A stretch of 64,000 nucleotides of DNA from an uncultured Marinococcus sp. (lineage in GTDB: Bacteria; Bacillota; Bacilli; Bacillales; Marinococcaceae), in NCBI RefSeq assembly GCF_947493875.1, contig NZ_CANLSU010000006.1, forward strand, positions 124,001-188,000, given 5' to 3'. Of this stretch, positions 37,101-47,359 are shown piece after piece. The notes beneath the pieces were generated by a model. The model saw only the letters and a list, made by a program, of their open reading frames with translations. It searched no databases and was not told the DNA's origin. Numbering within the stretch: position 1 is the stretch's first letter; every line of letters starts with the position of its first letter. A program made the translations under genes and the position numbers.

Positions 37101-37855
37101 TGTATGTTCCCCTCCTGAATTTCATAATAATATGTCACTGCTCCAAGCAGCAGCAGAGAAGCGGTTTCACTTCGGACAATTCTCTTTCCCAGGGACGTCG
37201 ACGGAATGCTCTGTTCCTCAAACAGGGCAAGCTCGTTACGGGAAAACCCGCCCTCCGGCCCGATAAATGCAAGCAGCGTTTCCGGACGCCGGCTGAACAC
37301 GTCAGGGAGCTTTGCGGGCTGTTCCGTCCTTGCCTCTGCTTCCGATAAAACGACCCGGTTCTCAATGGAAGCCGTGCCTTCTATAACCTTACGTGCTGAG
37401 GAAAAATAAACAACTTCCGGTATATACATCCGCTCTGACTGCTCTGCTGCTTCTTTAGCAATTCGGTTTAAACGATCAATTTTCTTTTGCCGTTTATTCG
37501 CATCCCATTTTACCACAGAATGGTCCCCTTCATAAAAATAAATCGCCGCGGCTCCCAGTTCTGTTGCTTTTTGCACGACGGTGTCCATTTTTTCGCCTTT
37601 AATCAGCGCCTGAGCCGCGATGATGTTTACAGGAAGCTCTGCTCCACCTGTCCATTCGCTGATTATTTTCACGTGAATACTTTTTTCCCCCACGCTTTCA
37701 ATTTTAGTTACAAAGGCACGTCCCTGGTTGTCTTTACATATAATTTCTTCTCCTGGGCCCATACGCATAACACGGGCAATGTGCTTTGCATCATTACCCG
37801 TGATTTCTATATATTCATGCTGTATGGAGGAGGGATCCACAAAATAATGCTGCAT
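37097..37855 (-). CDS. rsmE: 16S rRNA (uracil(1498)-N3)-methyltransferase RsmE
   Basis: A 252-residue SPOUT methyltransferase with an N-terminal PUA-like domain (DAKHIARVMRMGPGEEIICKD). The SPOUT knot is LLAFIGPEGGFSRNELALF and LGKRIVRSETASLLLL. The start is ATG 37855 (MQHYFVDPSS) with AAAGGAGAG upstream; a longer frame reaches into prmA and is not supported. Between prmA and mtaB. Confidence 0.95.
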   Translation of the reverse strand: MQHYFVDPSSIQHEYIEITGNDAKHIARVMRMGPGEEIICKDNQGRAFVTKIESVGEKSIHVKIISEWTGGAELPVNIIAAQALIKGEKMDTVVQKATELGAAAIYFYEGDHSVVKWDANKRQKKIDRLNRIAKEAAEQSERMYIPEVVYFSSARKVIEGTASIENRVVLSEAEARTEQPAKLPDVFSRRPETLLAFIGPEGGFSRNELALFEEQSIPSTSLGKRIVRSETASLLLLGAVTYYYEIQEGNIQ

Positions 37856-37866
37856 ATTCCTCTCCT

Positions 37867-38811
37867 TTACAGTGTCTGTGGCCGGCGGGCGATAATGCAC
37901 AGCCAGTCTTCGACTGCGCGCACATCCTCAATAACAAATCCCGCTTCTGTCAGAGCCTGTTCAACATCCGTACGTTTGCTTTCAATGATGCCTGAAGTTA
38001 TAAACACACCATCCGGCTGAAGGGAATTAAACGCGTCTTCCGCAAGGCGGATAATAATCGGAGCTAAAATATTAGCCACAATAATATCTGCCTGCATCGA
38101 CTGGTATTCCAGCAGGTCCGATTGGGCCACAGTAATTTTTTCTGCCATCCCGTTTCGGCTGATATTTTCTTTAGCGCTTCTGACGGCTACTTCATCGAGG
38201 TCGAGCGCAAGAATTTCTCCTGCTTCGAACAGGGATGCGCCTATAGCGAGCACGCCGGACCCGGTGCCCACATCCAGCACTGCATGACCTGGACGAACGT
38301 ACTCTTCCAGCGCCTGCATGCTGAGCACGGTTGTCGGGTGCGTGCCGGTGCCAAAAGCCATGCCCGGATCAAGTGTAATGATTTTTTCACTGCTCTTTTT
38401 TTCGTACTCTTCCCAGGAGGGCACAATAGTGACCTTGTTCGTGATCTGGACAGGCTTGTAGTACTTTTTCCAGGCCTCTGCCCAGTCCTCCTCGGCAATC
38501 TCTTTGAGCACCACCTGGTTTCGTCCTAAATCAATATCGTAAAGGAGCAGTTCATTAATGGATTGCTTAATTTCCTCCACAGTATCGGTGACGTAGCTTG
38601 TCATCGGGAGATAGGCTTTTACAAGCGTGCCTTCATCCGGATAATTATCTTCAGAAAGCATGAACCATTCGTCTTCTGCCTCCTCCCATTCCCGCTCCAG
38701 ATCGGCCGAATCTTCAATCACAACCCCGCTCGCACCTGCTTCCTGAAGTACAAATGATACAGGGTCAATCGCCTCCTGGGTGGTGTGGACAGAAATTTCA
38801 ATCCAATTCAT
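37867..38811 (-). CDS. prmA: Ribosomal protein L11 methyltransferase PrmA
   Basis: A 314-residue enzyme that trimethylates ribosomal protein L11. Substrate-recognition domain at residues 1-110 (MNWIEISVHTTQEA), then the SAM domain: GMAFGTGTHPTT, LDVGTGSGVLAIGA, NILAPII. ATG with AGAGGAGCAGGTAT. It lies 18 bases after dnaJ. Confidence 0.95.
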   Translation of the reverse strand: MNWIEISVHTTQEAIDPVSFVLQEAGASGVVIEDSADLEREWEEAEDEWFMLSEDNYPDEGTLVKAYLPMTSYVTDTVEEIKQSINELLLYDIDLGRNQVVLKEIAEEDWAEAWKKYYKPVQITNKVTIVPSWEEYEKKSSEKIITLDPGMAFGTGTHPTTVLSMQALEEYVRPGHAVLDVGTGSGVLAIGASLFEAGEILALDLDEVAVRSAKENISRNGMAEKITVAQSDLLEYQSMQADIIVANILAPIIIRLAEDAFNSLQPDGVFITSGIIESKRTDVEQALTEAGFVIEDVRAVEDWLCIIARRPQTL

Positions 38812-38829
38812 ATACCTGCTCCTCTCTTT

Positions 38830-39951
38830 TTACTCTCCACGAAACGCCCGTTTCACCCGGTCAAAGAAGTTTCCGTGCTGTTCATCGGTTTCTTCATCAC
38901 CGCTGATTTCTGCGAATTCCCGCAGCAGTTCCTTCTGGCGGTCCGTCAATTTCTTCGGTGTCACAACCTGAACTTTGACGTGCTGATCGCCCTGGCCTCG
39001 TCCGTGTACGTTATTAATACCTTTATTGCGGAGACGGAATTTTGTCCCGGACTGGGTACCAGCCGGTATTTTCAATTTGACTTTACCGCGCAGTGTCGGC
39101 ACTTCGATTTCATCACCAAGTGTTACCTGCACAAATGTAAGCGGCATTTCGCAGTAGACGTCATCTCCGTCACGTTCAAAGAATTCATGCGGCTGTACGT
39201 TGAAAACAACGAACAGATCGCCCGGGGGTCCACCGTTTGCGCCGGGTTCACCCTGACCGCTCACGCGGATCTGCTGACCGTGGTCGACGCCTTCCGGAAT
39301 GTGGATATTGATCTTTTTGTTCCGGCGGATGCGTCCGTTTCCGTTACACGTAGGACATTTTTCTTCCACTTCAACACCGGAGCCGCTGCAGCGGTCACAT
39401 ACGCGCCGATTCACGACACGGCCAAACGGTGTATTCTGTTCTACGTTCATCTGGCCCTGCCCGCCACACTGGCGGCACGTTCTTTTTTCTGTACCCGGCT
39501 TTGCACCGTCGCCCCCGCATGTCTCACAGTTTTCTTCTTTTGGAATTTCGATTTCTGTATCTTTACCGAAGGCTGCTTCTTTGAAGGTAAGCGTCATCGT
39601 ATACTGCAGATCCGCGCCCTGTCTCGGAGCGTTCGGATCTCTTGAAGCACCGCCACCGAAAAACATATCGAAAATATCGCCAAAGCCGCCGAAGCCGCCA
39701 GCTCCGGCTCCGCCGCCGCCAAATCCCTGGTTCGGATCTTCGTGACCGAAACGATCGTAATTCGAACGCTTTTGAGGATCACTTAATGTATCGTAGGCAT
39801 CTTTGATTTCAATAAATTTTTCTTCGGCGTCATCTTCTTTGTTGACGTCCGGGTGATACTGGCGTGCCAGTTTTCTATATGCTTTTTTTATTTCCTGCTC
39901 ATCTGCGTCTTTGCTGACGCCAAGCACGTCATAATAATCGCGTTTACTCAT
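38830..39951 (-). CDS. dnaJ: Chaperone DnaJ
   Basis: A 373-residue type I Hsp40. J domain (residues 1-70) with HPD in RQYHPDVN; Gly/Phe-rich linker; zinc domain with four CxxCxGxG-type repeats ([32 protein letters not shown]); C-terminal substrate domain. It stimulates the DnaK ATPase. Separated from dnaK by 171 bases containing a large hairpin that may lower its transcription. Confidence 0.97.
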   Translation of the reverse strand: MSKRDYYDVLGVSKDADEQEIKKAYRKLARQYHPDVNKEDDAEEKFIEIKDAYDTLSDPQKRSNYDRFGHEDPNQGFGGGGAGAGGFGGFGDIFDMFFGGGASRDPNAPRQGADLQYTMTLTFKEAAFGKDTEIEIPKEENCETCGGDGAKPGTEKRTCRQCGGQGQMNVEQNTPFGRVVNRRVCDRCSGSGVEVEEKCPTCNGNGRIRRNKKINIHIPEGVDHGQQIRVSGQGEPGANGGPPGDLFVVFNVQPHEFFERDGDDVYCEMPLTFVQVTLGDEIEVPTLRGKVKLKIPAGTQSGTKFRLRNKGINNVHGRGQGDQHVKVQVVTPKKLTDRQKELLREFAEISGDEETDEQHGNFFDRVKRAFRGE

Positions 39952-40047
39952 CGTTCATCTTCACTCCTCGCTCTTGTCCATACGTGTTATCTTATCATTT
40001 TACAAGAAGACGCTTCAATCTGAAAAACATATTCATTACAGAAAGAA

Positions 40048-40101
40048 GGGGCCATCCCCTTGAATAGAAGCAGTCAAGTGACCACTATTCGGGACAGCCC
40101 C
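40048..40101 (-). terminator. Large hairpin between dnaK and dnaJ (terminator, attenuator or processing site)
   Basis: On the reverse strand GGGGC..CCC..AATAG pairs with CTATT..GGG..GCCCC around a 17-base loop, followed by TTCTTTCTG, a weak U-tract. It lies 22 bases after the dnaK stop. It could reduce read-through or stabilise the dnaK 3' end; a complete stop is unlikely because dnaJ has no clear promoter of its own. Confidence 0.65.
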
Positions 40102-40122
40102 ATTCATCAGCGCTACAGATCG

Positions 40123-41970
40123 TTAGCTGTTTTTGTTGTTATCACTGTTATCATTGTCATCTTTAACGTCTTCATAGTCAGCGTCTACAGTATCGTCACT
40201 GCTTTCGCCGCCGGCTTCGCCCTGCTCCTGCTGAGCCTGCTGCGCTGCCTGTTCATACATTTTTGTTGTCAGCTGCTGAACGATTTCCTGAAGCTCGTCC
40301 TTCGCTGTACGGATGGCTTCAATATCCTCGCCCTCAAGTGCTGTTTTCACTTTTTCTTTTGCGTCCTCAGCCTGCTGCTTTTCTTCTTCTGTTACATTTT
40401 CGCCGAGGTCGTTCAACGTTTTTTCTGTAGTGAAGACAAGCTGATCCGCTTCATTGCGCACTTCTACTTCTTCCTTACGCTTTTTGTCTGCTTCAGCGTT
40501 CTCTTCAGCGTCTTTGACCATTTGTTCAATGTCTTCTTCAGAGAGACCGGAAGAAGAAGTGATGGTAATGGACTGCTCTTTGTTTGTGCCAAGATCCTTC
40601 GCACGCACATTTACAATACCGTTGGCATCAATATCGAAGGTTACTTCGATTTGAGGTACGCCGCGCGGAGCTGGTGGAATATCCGTCAGCTGAAAACGGC
40701 CGAGCGTTTTGTTGTCTGCGGCCATTTCACGCTCGCCCTGCAGCACATGAATGTCCACAGAAGGCTGGTTGTCAGCCGCTGTTGAGAATGTTTGGGATTT
40801 ACTTGTCGGAATTGTTGTATTCCGGTCAATTAATTTGGTTGTTACGCCGCCCATGGTTTCGATACCAAGAGAAAGTGGTGTAACGTCAAGCAGTACCACG
40901 TCTTTTACATCGCCAGTGAGTACGCCGGCCTGAACAGCAGCACCTACGGCTACCACTTCGTCCGGGTTAACACCTTTGTGTGGTTCTTTACCGGTTAAGT
41001 TTTTAATACCTTCCTGTACAGCCGGAATACGTGTGGAACCACCAACAAGGATAACCTTATCCACTTCAGAAGCGCTGAGACCGGCGTCTTTCATTGCCTG
41101 TCTTGTAGGTCCCATTGTACGTTCAACCAGCTTCGAGGAAAGCTCATCAAACTTAGCACGTGTCAGTGTAAGCTCAAGGTGCTTCGGTCCGCTTTGGTCT
41201 GCTGTAATAAACGGAAGAGAAATCTGGGTCTGCGTTACGCCGGAAAGGTCCTTCTTCGCTTTCTCTGCTGCATCCTTCAAGCGCTGCACAGCCATTTTGT
41301 CCTGTGAAAGGTCAATGCCGTTTTCCTTGCGGAACTCATCCACCAAATGATCGATGATTACCTGGTCGAAGTCGTCGCCGCCAAGCTTGTTGTCGCCGGA
41401 TGTGGAACGTACTTCAAAAAAGCCGTCGCCAAGCTCAAGAATGGAAACGTCAAACGTACCGCCGCCGAGGTCAAATACGAGGATCGTCTGGTCCTCTTCT
41501 TTTTCAAGACCGTACGCAAGTGCTGCTGCGGTCGGCTCGTTTACAATACGGTCTACTTCAAGACCTGCAACGCGGCCGGCGTCTTTTGTTGCCTGACGCT
41601 GGGAGTCGTTAAAGTACGCCGGTACTGTGATAACTGCGTTTGTAACGGTCTCGCCAAGATAGCTTTCAGCGTCCGACTTTAATTTCTGGAGAATAATCGC
41701 AGAAACTTCCTGCGGATTGTATTCTTTGCCTTCGATTTCCACAGTGTAATCTGTACCCATATGACGCTTGATGGAACTGATCGTGTTAGGGTTTGTGATG
41801 GACTGGCGCTTTGCCACTTCCCCAACCTGGCGTTCCCCGTCTTTGAATGCTACAACTGAAGGAGTTGTGCGGTTACCTTCCGGGTTCGGAATAACCTGTG
41901 CCTCGCCGCCTTCCATAACGGCTACACAAGAGTTTGTTGTACCTAAGTCAATACCAATTGTTCTACTCAT
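40123..41970 (-). CDS. dnaK: Chaperone DnaK (Hsp70)
   Basis: A 615-residue Hsp70. ATPase domain: [17 protein letters not shown], the Gram-positive-type gap in subdomain [18 protein letters not shown] and [11 protein letters not shown]. Linker [15 protein letters not shown], then the substrate-binding domain and an acidic tail ([20 protein letters not shown]). ATG with GAGGAAGAAAA. In the CIRCE-controlled hrcA-grpE-dnaK-dnaJ operon. Confidence 0.98.
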   Translation of the reverse strand: MSRTIGIDLGTTNSCVAVMEGGEAQVIPNPEGNRTTPSVVAFKDGERQVGEVAKRQSITNPNTISSIKRHMGTDYTVEIEGKEYNPQEVSAIILQKLKSDAESYLGETVTNAVITVPAYFNDSQRQATKDAGRVAGLEVDRIVNEPTAAALAYGLEKEEDQTILVFDLGGGTFDVSILELGDGFFEVRSTSGDNKLGGDDFDQVIIDHLVDEFRKENGIDLSQDKMAVQRLKDAAEKAKKDLSGVTQTQISLPFITADQSGPKHLELTLTRAKFDELSSKLVERTMGPTRQAMKDAGLSASEVDKVILVGGSTRIPAVQEGIKNLTGKEPHKGVNPDEVVAVGAAVQAGVLTGDVKDVVLLDVTPLSLGIETMGGVTTKLIDRNTTIPTSKSQTFSTAADNQPSVDIHVLQGEREMAADNKTLGRFQLTDIPPAPRGVPQIEVTFDIDANGIVNVRAKDLGTNKEQSITITSSSGLSEEDIEQMVKDAEENAEADKKRKEEVEVRNEADQLVFTTEKTLNDLGENVTEEEKQQAEDAKEKVKTALEGEDIEAIRTAKDELQEIVQQLTTKMYEQAAQQAQQEQGEAGGESSDDTVDADYEDVKDDNDNSDNNKNS

Positions 41971-42007
41971 TTTTCTTCCTCCTATACAGTACTCTATATC
42001 TGAATTA

Positions 42008-42592
42008 TTAGTTGTTCACTTTTACCATTGAAGGGCGCAGCACACGATCTTTCAGTCTGTATCCCTTCTGCATTTCTTCCACAATCTGATTGGACTCAAA
42101 CCCTTCTTCGTCAGCCTGCATGACAGCCTGATGAATGGTTGGGTCAAAGTATTCGCCCTGTGCCGGGATTTCTTCCACACCCTGCTGTTCGAGTGCGGAT
42201 CTGAACTGATTGTAGACCATGGCCATACCGTCAATAAATGACTGGGCACTTTCGTTATCCGGCTGGGTCTGCATCGCTCTTTCAAAGTTATCCATTACCG
42301 GCAGAAGATCCTCGGCGAGAGGCTGGACCCGGTATTTGGCATCCTCTTCTTTTTCCGCTTTCGCTCTGCGGCGCACATTTTCCAAGTCTGCCTGGGTACG
42401 CAAAGCACGGTTTTTCCATTCTTCTATTTCTTTTTCAAGCTCTGCTTCGCGCGAGCCTGATTCCTCTTCAAGTTCATCCTCTTCAACATCTTCCGGCCCG
42501 AGAATTTCAACGTCTTCTTCGGTTAATTCTTCTTCATTTGGTGCCTGCTGTTCTTTTTTTTCCTCTTCCTGCTGCTTGTTCTTTTCGCTCAC
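42008..42592 (-). CDS. grpE: Nucleotide exchange factor GrpE
   Basis: A 194-residue GrpE with a very acidic N-terminal tail (residues 1-50), a long coiled coil ([36 protein letters not shown]) and the C-terminal beta-domain ([13 protein letters not shown]). The start is best placed at GTG 42592 (MSEKNKQQ) six bases after GGAGGTG; the ATG at 42607 lies upstream of that ribosome binding site. Works with DnaK and DnaJ. Confidence 0.95.
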   Translation of the reverse strand: MSEKNKQQEEEKKEQQAPNEEELTEEDVEILGPEDVEEDELEEESGSREAELEKEIEEWKNRALRTQADLENVRRRAKAEKEEDAKYRVQPLAEDLLPVMDNFERAMQTQPDNESAQSFIDGMAMVYNQFRSALEQQGVEEIPAQGEYFDPTIHQAVMQADEEGFESNQIVEEMQKGYRLKDRVLRPSMVKVNN

Positions 42593-42686
42593 CTGCGCCA
42601 CCTCCATAAATGCTGTTGCTATCGTTTAAAAGCCATATTTTACCGGACTCTTTATTAAGTTCATCAACCAATAACAAATACTATCA

Positions 42687-43721
42687 TTAAGAGTCTCTCC
42701 GGTACAAGTCATCCAACACATTTGAAAGTCCGTAGGAAAGATGATTAACCAGGCTGATGACTTTTTGATATTCCATTCTTGTGGGCCCAACAATGCCAAT
42801 GGTCCCAACCGGCTTACCGGCCAGAGAGTACGTAGCAGAAATGATGCTGCAGTGCTCAAACGCTTCATTCGTGTTTTCCTGGCCAATTCTAATTGTCATG
42901 CCGTTAATGGTTGGTTTTAAGAGCTCATGAATCAAATGCTCCTCCTCCATTAATTCGAGCAGTGCCCGCACACGGTCTACGTCTTTGAATTCCGGCTGGT
43001 TGAGCAAGTTAGTTTTGCCTCCGTAAAAGATCTTTTCATGCCGTGACTTTCGAAGAGCCTCCTCGGTAAACGAAAGAGCGGCTTCGTAGTTGAGCACGTA
43101 TCTTTTTAAAACATCTCTTACTTCAGAAAACAGGGCCCGCTGCAGCTGATAAAGTGGAATCCCCCGCAGCCGCTCGTTTAAAATGTTCGTAATTTGTTCG
43201 AGTTCCCCTGCTTCAAGCGTTGGCGGAAGAGCCACCGTATGGTTTTCCACATATCCTGTATCCGTCACGATGACGGCTACAGCTGCTTCTTTTCCGATAG
43301 GAACAATTTGAATCTGTCTGAGTCTTGATTCAAACATTTCCGGGCCGAGCACAATAGAGGCATAGCTCGTCAATTCAGACAAAATGCCGGCTGTTTCTTT
43401 TACAGCTTCTTCAGCCTCGAGTATTTTACCGGCAAAAAGCGATTGAATGTTATTCATCTCAGGTTCACTGAAACGGTACGGCAGCAGCAGATGGTCCACA
43501 TACAGCCGGTAAGCTTTCTGGGAAGGAATGCGTCCGGACGAGCTGTGGGTTTTTTCGAGAAAACCGAGCTCCTCCAAATCCGCCATATCGTTACGGATGG
43601 TGGCCGGACTGAACGTAATGCTGTTTTTTTTGGAGATGCTTCTTGAACCTACAGGTTCGGCCGATTGAATATAATCTTCAATGATCGATTGCAAAATGAG
43701 TAATTGTCGATCGGTAAGCAT
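42687..43721 (-). CDS. hrcA: Heat-inducible transcription repressor HrcA
   Basis: A 344-residue repressor that binds CIRCE. N-terminal winged helix (LTDRQLLILQSIIEDYIQSAEPVGSR, SPATIRNDMADLEELGFLEKTHSSSGRIPS) followed by GAF-like dimerisation domains. ATG with GAGGAGAATGTGTA. The operator lies 16 bases upstream. First gene of the heat-shock operon. Confidence 0.97.
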   Translation of the reverse strand: MLTDRQLLILQSIIEDYIQSAEPVGSRSISKKNSITFSPATIRNDMADLEELGFLEKTHSSSGRIPSQKAYRLYVDHLLLPYRFSEPEMNNIQSLFAGKILEAEEAVKETAGILSELTSYASIVLGPEMFESRLRQIQIVPIGKEAAVAVIVTDTGYVENHTVALPPTLEAGELEQITNILNERLRGIPLYQLQRALFSEVRDVLKRYVLNYEAALSFTEEALRKSRHEKIFYGGKTNLLNQPEFKDVDRVRALLELMEEEHLIHELLKPTINGMTIRIGQENTNEAFEHCSIISATYSLAGKPVGTIGIVGPTRMEYQKVISLVNHLSYGLSNVLDDLYRRDS

Positions 43722-43737
43722 TACACATTCTCCTCTG

Positions 43738-43764
43738 TTAGCACTCGTTTTATCCGAGTGCTAA
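43738..43764. promoter_or_regulatory. CIRCE operator
   Basis: TTAGCACTC-N9-GAGTGCTAA, a perfect match to the CIRCE element, in the leader of hrcA. Confidence 0.98.
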
Positions 43765-43775
43765 ATCTATTTTAT

Positions 43776-43804
43776 AAGCTATCAAAGGATTTTTGCTTTG
43801 TCAA
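43776..43804 (-). promoter_or_regulatory. Candidate promoter of the hrcA operon
   Basis: TTGACA-N17-TAGCTT on the reverse strand, 12 bases before CIRCE. The TTGACA contains the TGA stop codon of hemW. The -10 is poor; TATAAA five bases further is an alternative with long spacing. Confidence 0.5.
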
Positions 43805-44943
43805 TTGTTTTCAGGCTCATCATCCAATAAAAATAAAGCAAATACTTCATTACCGAGCAGCTTCCCTTCCTCTGTTAGAAACAAGCGGCCGTCTGCTTCT
43901 GTGAGCCACTCCTTCTGCTTCGCTTCCTGAATGCTTTCCGGGTAGATGTCTTCCACGGCACAGCCGTATTTCTGATAAAAACGCTCCGTAGATACACCTT
44001 CATATAAACGAAGCCCGAGAAACATCTCCTCTTCGATCTGTTCTTTTCTCGTTACCGGATGCGTCGTCTGGACCGGGTCCCCTTTTTCCTGAACCGCCTG
44101 GATGTAGTGGTTCAACGGTTTAATGTTGGCATATCGCACGCCGTCGGTGTAACCGTGAGCGCCGGCCCCAGCACCGATATATTCTTCATTCTGCCAGTAT
44201 ATCCGGTTGTGACGGCTGCTGTGCCCGGCACGTGCAAAATTGCTGATTTCATAAGCATGAAGACCATGGCTTTCGAGACGTTCCACAAGCAGCTCATACA
44301 TGTCCGCTTCCTCTTCCTCCGGCAGCGGAGCAATCTTTCCTTCCCTCCACCAGTTATAAAACCGGGTCTGCTTTTCGATTTTCAGGGAATAAGCAGACAC
44401 ATGCGGGGGCTCAAGCGCCATCGCTTCATCAAGCGTCTCTTCCCAGTCCTTCATCGTCTGGCCCGGCAGCCCGAACATTAGATCAATCGAAATATTATCA
44501 AAGCCAGCCTGTCTGGCAGCCTGGACTGTTTCTTTTGCTTCGTCCGCCGAATGCCCCCGGCCGATACTGTTTAACTGGGAATCGTGAAACGTCTGAACAC
44601 CAATGCTCAGCCGGTCAACTCCACCTGCCTTCAGCAACGAAAGCTTCTCTTCCCCCACATCTCCCGGATTTACCTCCACAGTATATTCCTTGAGCTGTGC
44701 CACCGGAACGTGCCGGTCCATGATCTGCATCAGCTTTTCCACCTGAACGGCCGAAAGAGCCGTAGGTGTGCCGCCTCCGATATAAACCGTCTGCAGCTGG
44801 TCCATCGTATAGGAATCGAGCTCCCGTTCCAGCGCTTCTAAATATTCATCCACCGGCTGATTGTTAATGAGAAATTTATTAAAATCACAATAATAACAAA
44901 TGTATTCGCAAAAAGGGATGTGGACGTACAATCCTTTGGCCAC
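43801..44943 (-). CDS. hemW: HemW, radical-SAM heme chaperone
   Basis: A 380-residue radical-SAM protein of the HemN/HemW family. The cluster motif is CEYICYYC (Cx3Cx2C) in VHIPFCEYICYYCDFNK; GGGTPTAL and SIGVQTFHD also fit. The short N-terminus is typical of HemW, a heme-delivery protein, as opposed to the coproporphyrinogen oxidase HemN. Between lepA and hrcA. Confidence 0.93.
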   Translation of the reverse strand: MAKGLYVHIPFCEYICYYCDFNKFLINNQPVDEYLEALERELDSYTMDQLQTVYIGGGTPTALSAVQVEKLMQIMDRHVPVAQLKEYTVEVNPGDVGEEKLSLLKAGGVDRLSIGVQTFHDSQLNSIGRGHSADEAKETVQAARQAGFDNISIDLMFGLPGQTMKDWEETLDEAMALEPPHVSAYSLKIEKQTRFYNWWREGKIAPLPEEEEADMYELLVERLESHGLHAYEISNFARAGHSSRHNRIYWQNEEYIGAGAGAHGYTDGVRYANIKPLNHYIQAVQEKGDPVQTTHPVTRKEQIEEEMFLGLRLYEGVSTERFYQKYGCAVEDIYPESIQEAKQKEWLTEADGRLFLTEEGKLLGNEVFALFLLDDEPENN

Positions 44944-44965
44944 GCTTTTCTCTCCTTCTTTATGG

Positions 44966-45005
44966 AAAAAGCAAAGGCCGCCCGGAAGGCAGCCCGCTTT
45001 GCTTA
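44966..45005 (-). terminator. Intrinsic terminator after lepA
   Basis: On the reverse strand AAGCAAAG..GGGC / GCCC-like..CTTTGCTT with a TTCC loop, then TTT, overlapping the lepA stop codon. hemW begins 22 bases later, so it depends on read-through or a weak promoter. Confidence 0.75.
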
Positions 45006-46826
45006 GTCTTTATCCATCTTTAATACAGACATAAATGCTTCCTGCGGAACATCTACTTTACCAACGCTTTTCATCCGCTTTTTACCTTCCTTCTGCTTTT
45101 CAAGCAGCTTACGCTTCCGCGTAATGTCGCCGCCATAGCATTTGGACAAAACGTTTTTTCTCATGGCTTTGATCGTCGAGCGGGCAATAACGCTTTTTCC
45201 AATGGTTGCCTGCACCGGCACTTCAAACTGCTGGCGCGGAATTAAATCCTTTAATTTTTCAACAATAGCTTTCCCGCGTTCATAGGCTACGTCCCGGTGG
45301 ACAATAACGGACAGCGCATCCACGCTTTCTCCGTTTAACAAAATATCCATCTTCACGAGATTGCTTTCTTTAAAGCCGATAAACTCATAATCAAATGAGG
45401 CATACCCTTTCGTCTGCGACTTCAGCTGGTCGAAAAAGTCGTAGACAATTTCGGTTAACGGAAGGTCGTAGACGATATTCACACGCGTATCATCCATATA
45501 CTTCATGTCTTTAAATTCCCCGCGCTTAGCCTGGCAGAGCTCCATGACGGCACCCACGTAATCATTTGGCACCATGACGGTCGCTTTTACGAACGGCTCT
45601 TCCACCCATTCCACCTGCTGGGCGTCCGGCATATTGGAAGGGTTATCGATCTCTTTCATTTCCCCGTCCACCATTTGCACGTGATAAATAACGCTCGGTG
45701 CAGTGGTGATCAGCTCGATATTATACTCACGCTCGATGCGCTCCTGAATAATTTCCATATGAAGCAGGCCAAGAAACCCGCAGCGGAAGCCGAAGCCGAG
45801 TGCCTGGGAGGTCTCTGCTTCAAACTGCAGCGAGCTGTCGTTAAGCTCCAGCCGTTCAAGTGCATCCCGGAGGGCGTTATACTTACTTGCATCTGTCGGG
45901 AACAGGCCGCAGAAAACCATCGGATTCATGCGTTTGTAGCCCGGCAGCGGCTCTGAAGCCGGATTGTGAGCGTTTGTAATCGTATCACCGACTCTCGAAT
46001 CGCCGACGTTTTTAATGCCGGCAATCAAAAATCCAACGTCTCCCACTGTCAGTTCATCGCAGGAGACTGGCTTCGGGTTAAATACGCCCACGTCCGATAC
46101 TTCGAATTCCTTTCCGGTCTGCATCATCCGGATTTTTTCTCCCGGCTTGACCGTTCCTTCTTTAATCCGGATATAGGCGATAACTCCCCGGTACGTATCA
46201 TATACAGAGTCGAAAATCATCCCCTGCAGAGGAGCCGAAGGGTCGCCCTGCGGAGGCGGCACCTTTTCAACGATCTGTCTTAAAATTTCGTCTGTGCCTA
46301 TCCCATCCTTCGCGGAAGCAAGCACTGCCTCCGAAGCGTCCAGGCCGATAACGTCTTCGACTTCCTGTTTCACCCGCTCAGGCTCTGCGCTCGGCAGATC
46401 CACTTTATTGATGATAGGCAGAATTTCCAGATCGTTATCGAGGGCAAGATACACATTGGCGAGCGTTTGGGCTTCAATGCCCTGAGCGGCGTCTACAATC
46501 AGCAGAGCTCCCTCACAGGCTGCCAGGCTCCGCGACACTTCATAGGAAAAGTCGACGTGCCCCGGAGTGTCAATCAGGTGAAAAATGTACTCCACTCCGT
46601 CTGTATGTGTGTATTTCAGCTGTACAGAATTAAGTTTAATCGTAATACCGCGTTCTCTTTCTAAATCCATCGCGTCCAGCATCTGGTCTTTCATTTCACG
46701 CTGGGTCAACGCACTGGTCGATTCTAAAATCCGGTCAGCAAGCGTCGATTTCCCGTGATCAATATGGGCGATGATCGAAAAGTTACGAATGCGCTTCTGG
46801 CGCTCAAGTTTTTCCTGCTCTTTCAT
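45003..46826 (-). CDS. lepA: Elongation factor 4 (LepA)
   Basis: A 607-residue translational GTPase. G1 [10 protein letters not shown]3 DTPGHVD, G4 [11 protein letters not shown]-like domains II, III and V, and the LepA-specific C-terminal domain ([24 protein letters not shown]). The start is ATG 46826 ([10 protein letters not shown]), with AGGAG eleven bases ahead; the GTG at 46838 overlaps that site. In B. subtilis spoIIP and gpr separate lepA from rpsT; here there is only a divergent promoter region. Confidence 0.96.
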   Translation of the reverse strand: MKEQEKLERQKRIRNFSIIAHIDHGKSTLADRILESTSALTQREMKDQMLDAMDLERERGITIKLNSVQLKYTHTDGVEYIFHLIDTPGHVDFSYEVSRSLAACEGALLIVDAAQGIEAQTLANVYLALDNDLEILPIINKVDLPSAEPERVKQEVEDVIGLDASEAVLASAKDGIGTDEILRQIVEKVPPPQGDPSAPLQGMIFDSVYDTYRGVIAYIRIKEGTVKPGEKIRMMQTGKEFEVSDVGVFNPKPVSCDELTVGDVGFLIAGIKNVGDSRVGDTITNAHNPASEPLPGYKRMNPMVFCGLFPTDASKYNALRDALERLELNDSSLQFEAETSQALGFGFRCGFLGLLHMEIIQERIEREYNIELITTAPSVIYHVQMVDGEMKEIDNPSNMPDAQQVEWVEEPFVKATVMVPNDYVGAVMELCQAKRGEFKDMKYMDDTRVNIVYDLPLTEIVYDFFDQLKSQTKGYASFDYEFIGFKESNLVKMDILLNGESVDALSVIVHRDVAYERGKAIVEKLKDLIPRQQFEVPVQATIGKSVIARSTIKAMRKNVLSKCYGGDITRKRKLLEKQKEGKKRMKSVGKVDVPQEAFMSVLKMDKD

Positions 46827-46888
46827 TGATTCGATCACTCCTGTTATTACTACTTTGCCGTGCGTTCCGTTCGCAGAGACTAACGTCT

Positions 46889-46917
46889 ATTATAGCAATG
46901 CCCTGCTCTTCCTTCAA
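46889..46917 (-). promoter_or_regulatory. Sigma-A promoter of lepA
   Basis: TTGAAG-N17-TATAAT on the reverse strand, 63 bases before lepA. Confidence 0.8.
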
Positions 46918-46980
46918 TGTTCGCGTTCGCTTCGCTTTAATTCTGAAAATTTCCTCCATTTAACTCTTTCCTGCTGAATC

Positions 46981-47009
46981 TTGCGCTCGGCCGTGATTTT
47001 TGATAGAAT
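46981..47009 (+). promoter_or_regulatory. Sigma-A promoter of rpsT
   Basis: TTGCGC-N17-TAGAAT, about 50 bases before rpsT. A second match, TTGATA-N17-TAAAAG, overlaps it at 47001-47029. Confidence 0.75.
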
Positions 47010-47059
47010 CCTTTTGTGCTGATAAAAGAAATGACCGGTAACTAAAGGAGGTGACCACC

Positions 47060-47326
47060 ATGGCAAATATCAAATCCGCAAAAAAGCGCGTGATTATTAA
47101 CGAAAATCAACGCGTGAAGCAGCAGGCTTTCCGTTCTTCCATGCGTTCGGCTATTAAAGAATTCGACAAAAACATCGATGCAAACAACGTTGATGCTGCG
47201 AAGAATTCCTACGCGCTCGCGATGAAGAAAGTAGACAAAGCAGCCAGCAAAAACATGATTCACAAAAACGCGGCCAACCGCGCTAAATCCAGAATGCACA
47301 AGCGCCTAAGCGCAGTAGCACAATAA
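47060..47326 (+). CDS. rpsT: 30S ribosomal protein S20
   Basis: An 88-residue basic helical protein, MANIKSAKKRVIINENQ at the N-terminus and AANRAKSRMHKRLSAVAQ at the end, typical S20. The ATG at 47060 follows AAAGGAGGTG with six bases between; the ATG at 47051 overlaps it. Single-gene unit with its own promoter and terminator. Confidence 0.97.
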   Translation: MANIKSAKKRVIINENQRVKQQAFRSSMRSAIKEFDKNIDANNVDAAKNSYALAMKKVDKAASKNMIHKNAANRAKSRMHKRLSAVAQ

Positions 47327-47330
47327 GGAT

Positions 47331-47359
47331 AAAACGACTCGGGCCCGAGTCGTTTTTTT
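47331..47359. terminator. Bidirectional intrinsic terminator of rpsT and holA
   Basis: AAAACGACTCGGG / CCCGAGTCGTTTT, then TTT. It also overlaps the holA stop codon on the other strand. Confidence 0.93.

Noticed and set aside
38785-39645. A 286-codon plus-strand open frame antisense to dnaJ.
   Set aside because: Complement of dnaJ with Cys/Phe/Thr-rich composition and no initiation signals.
40060-40785. A 241-codon plus-strand frame opposite the dnaK 3' end, looking like a membrane protein.
   Set aside because: The apparent hydrophobicity comes from the complement of Glu/Lys-rich dnaK codons; no start signal.
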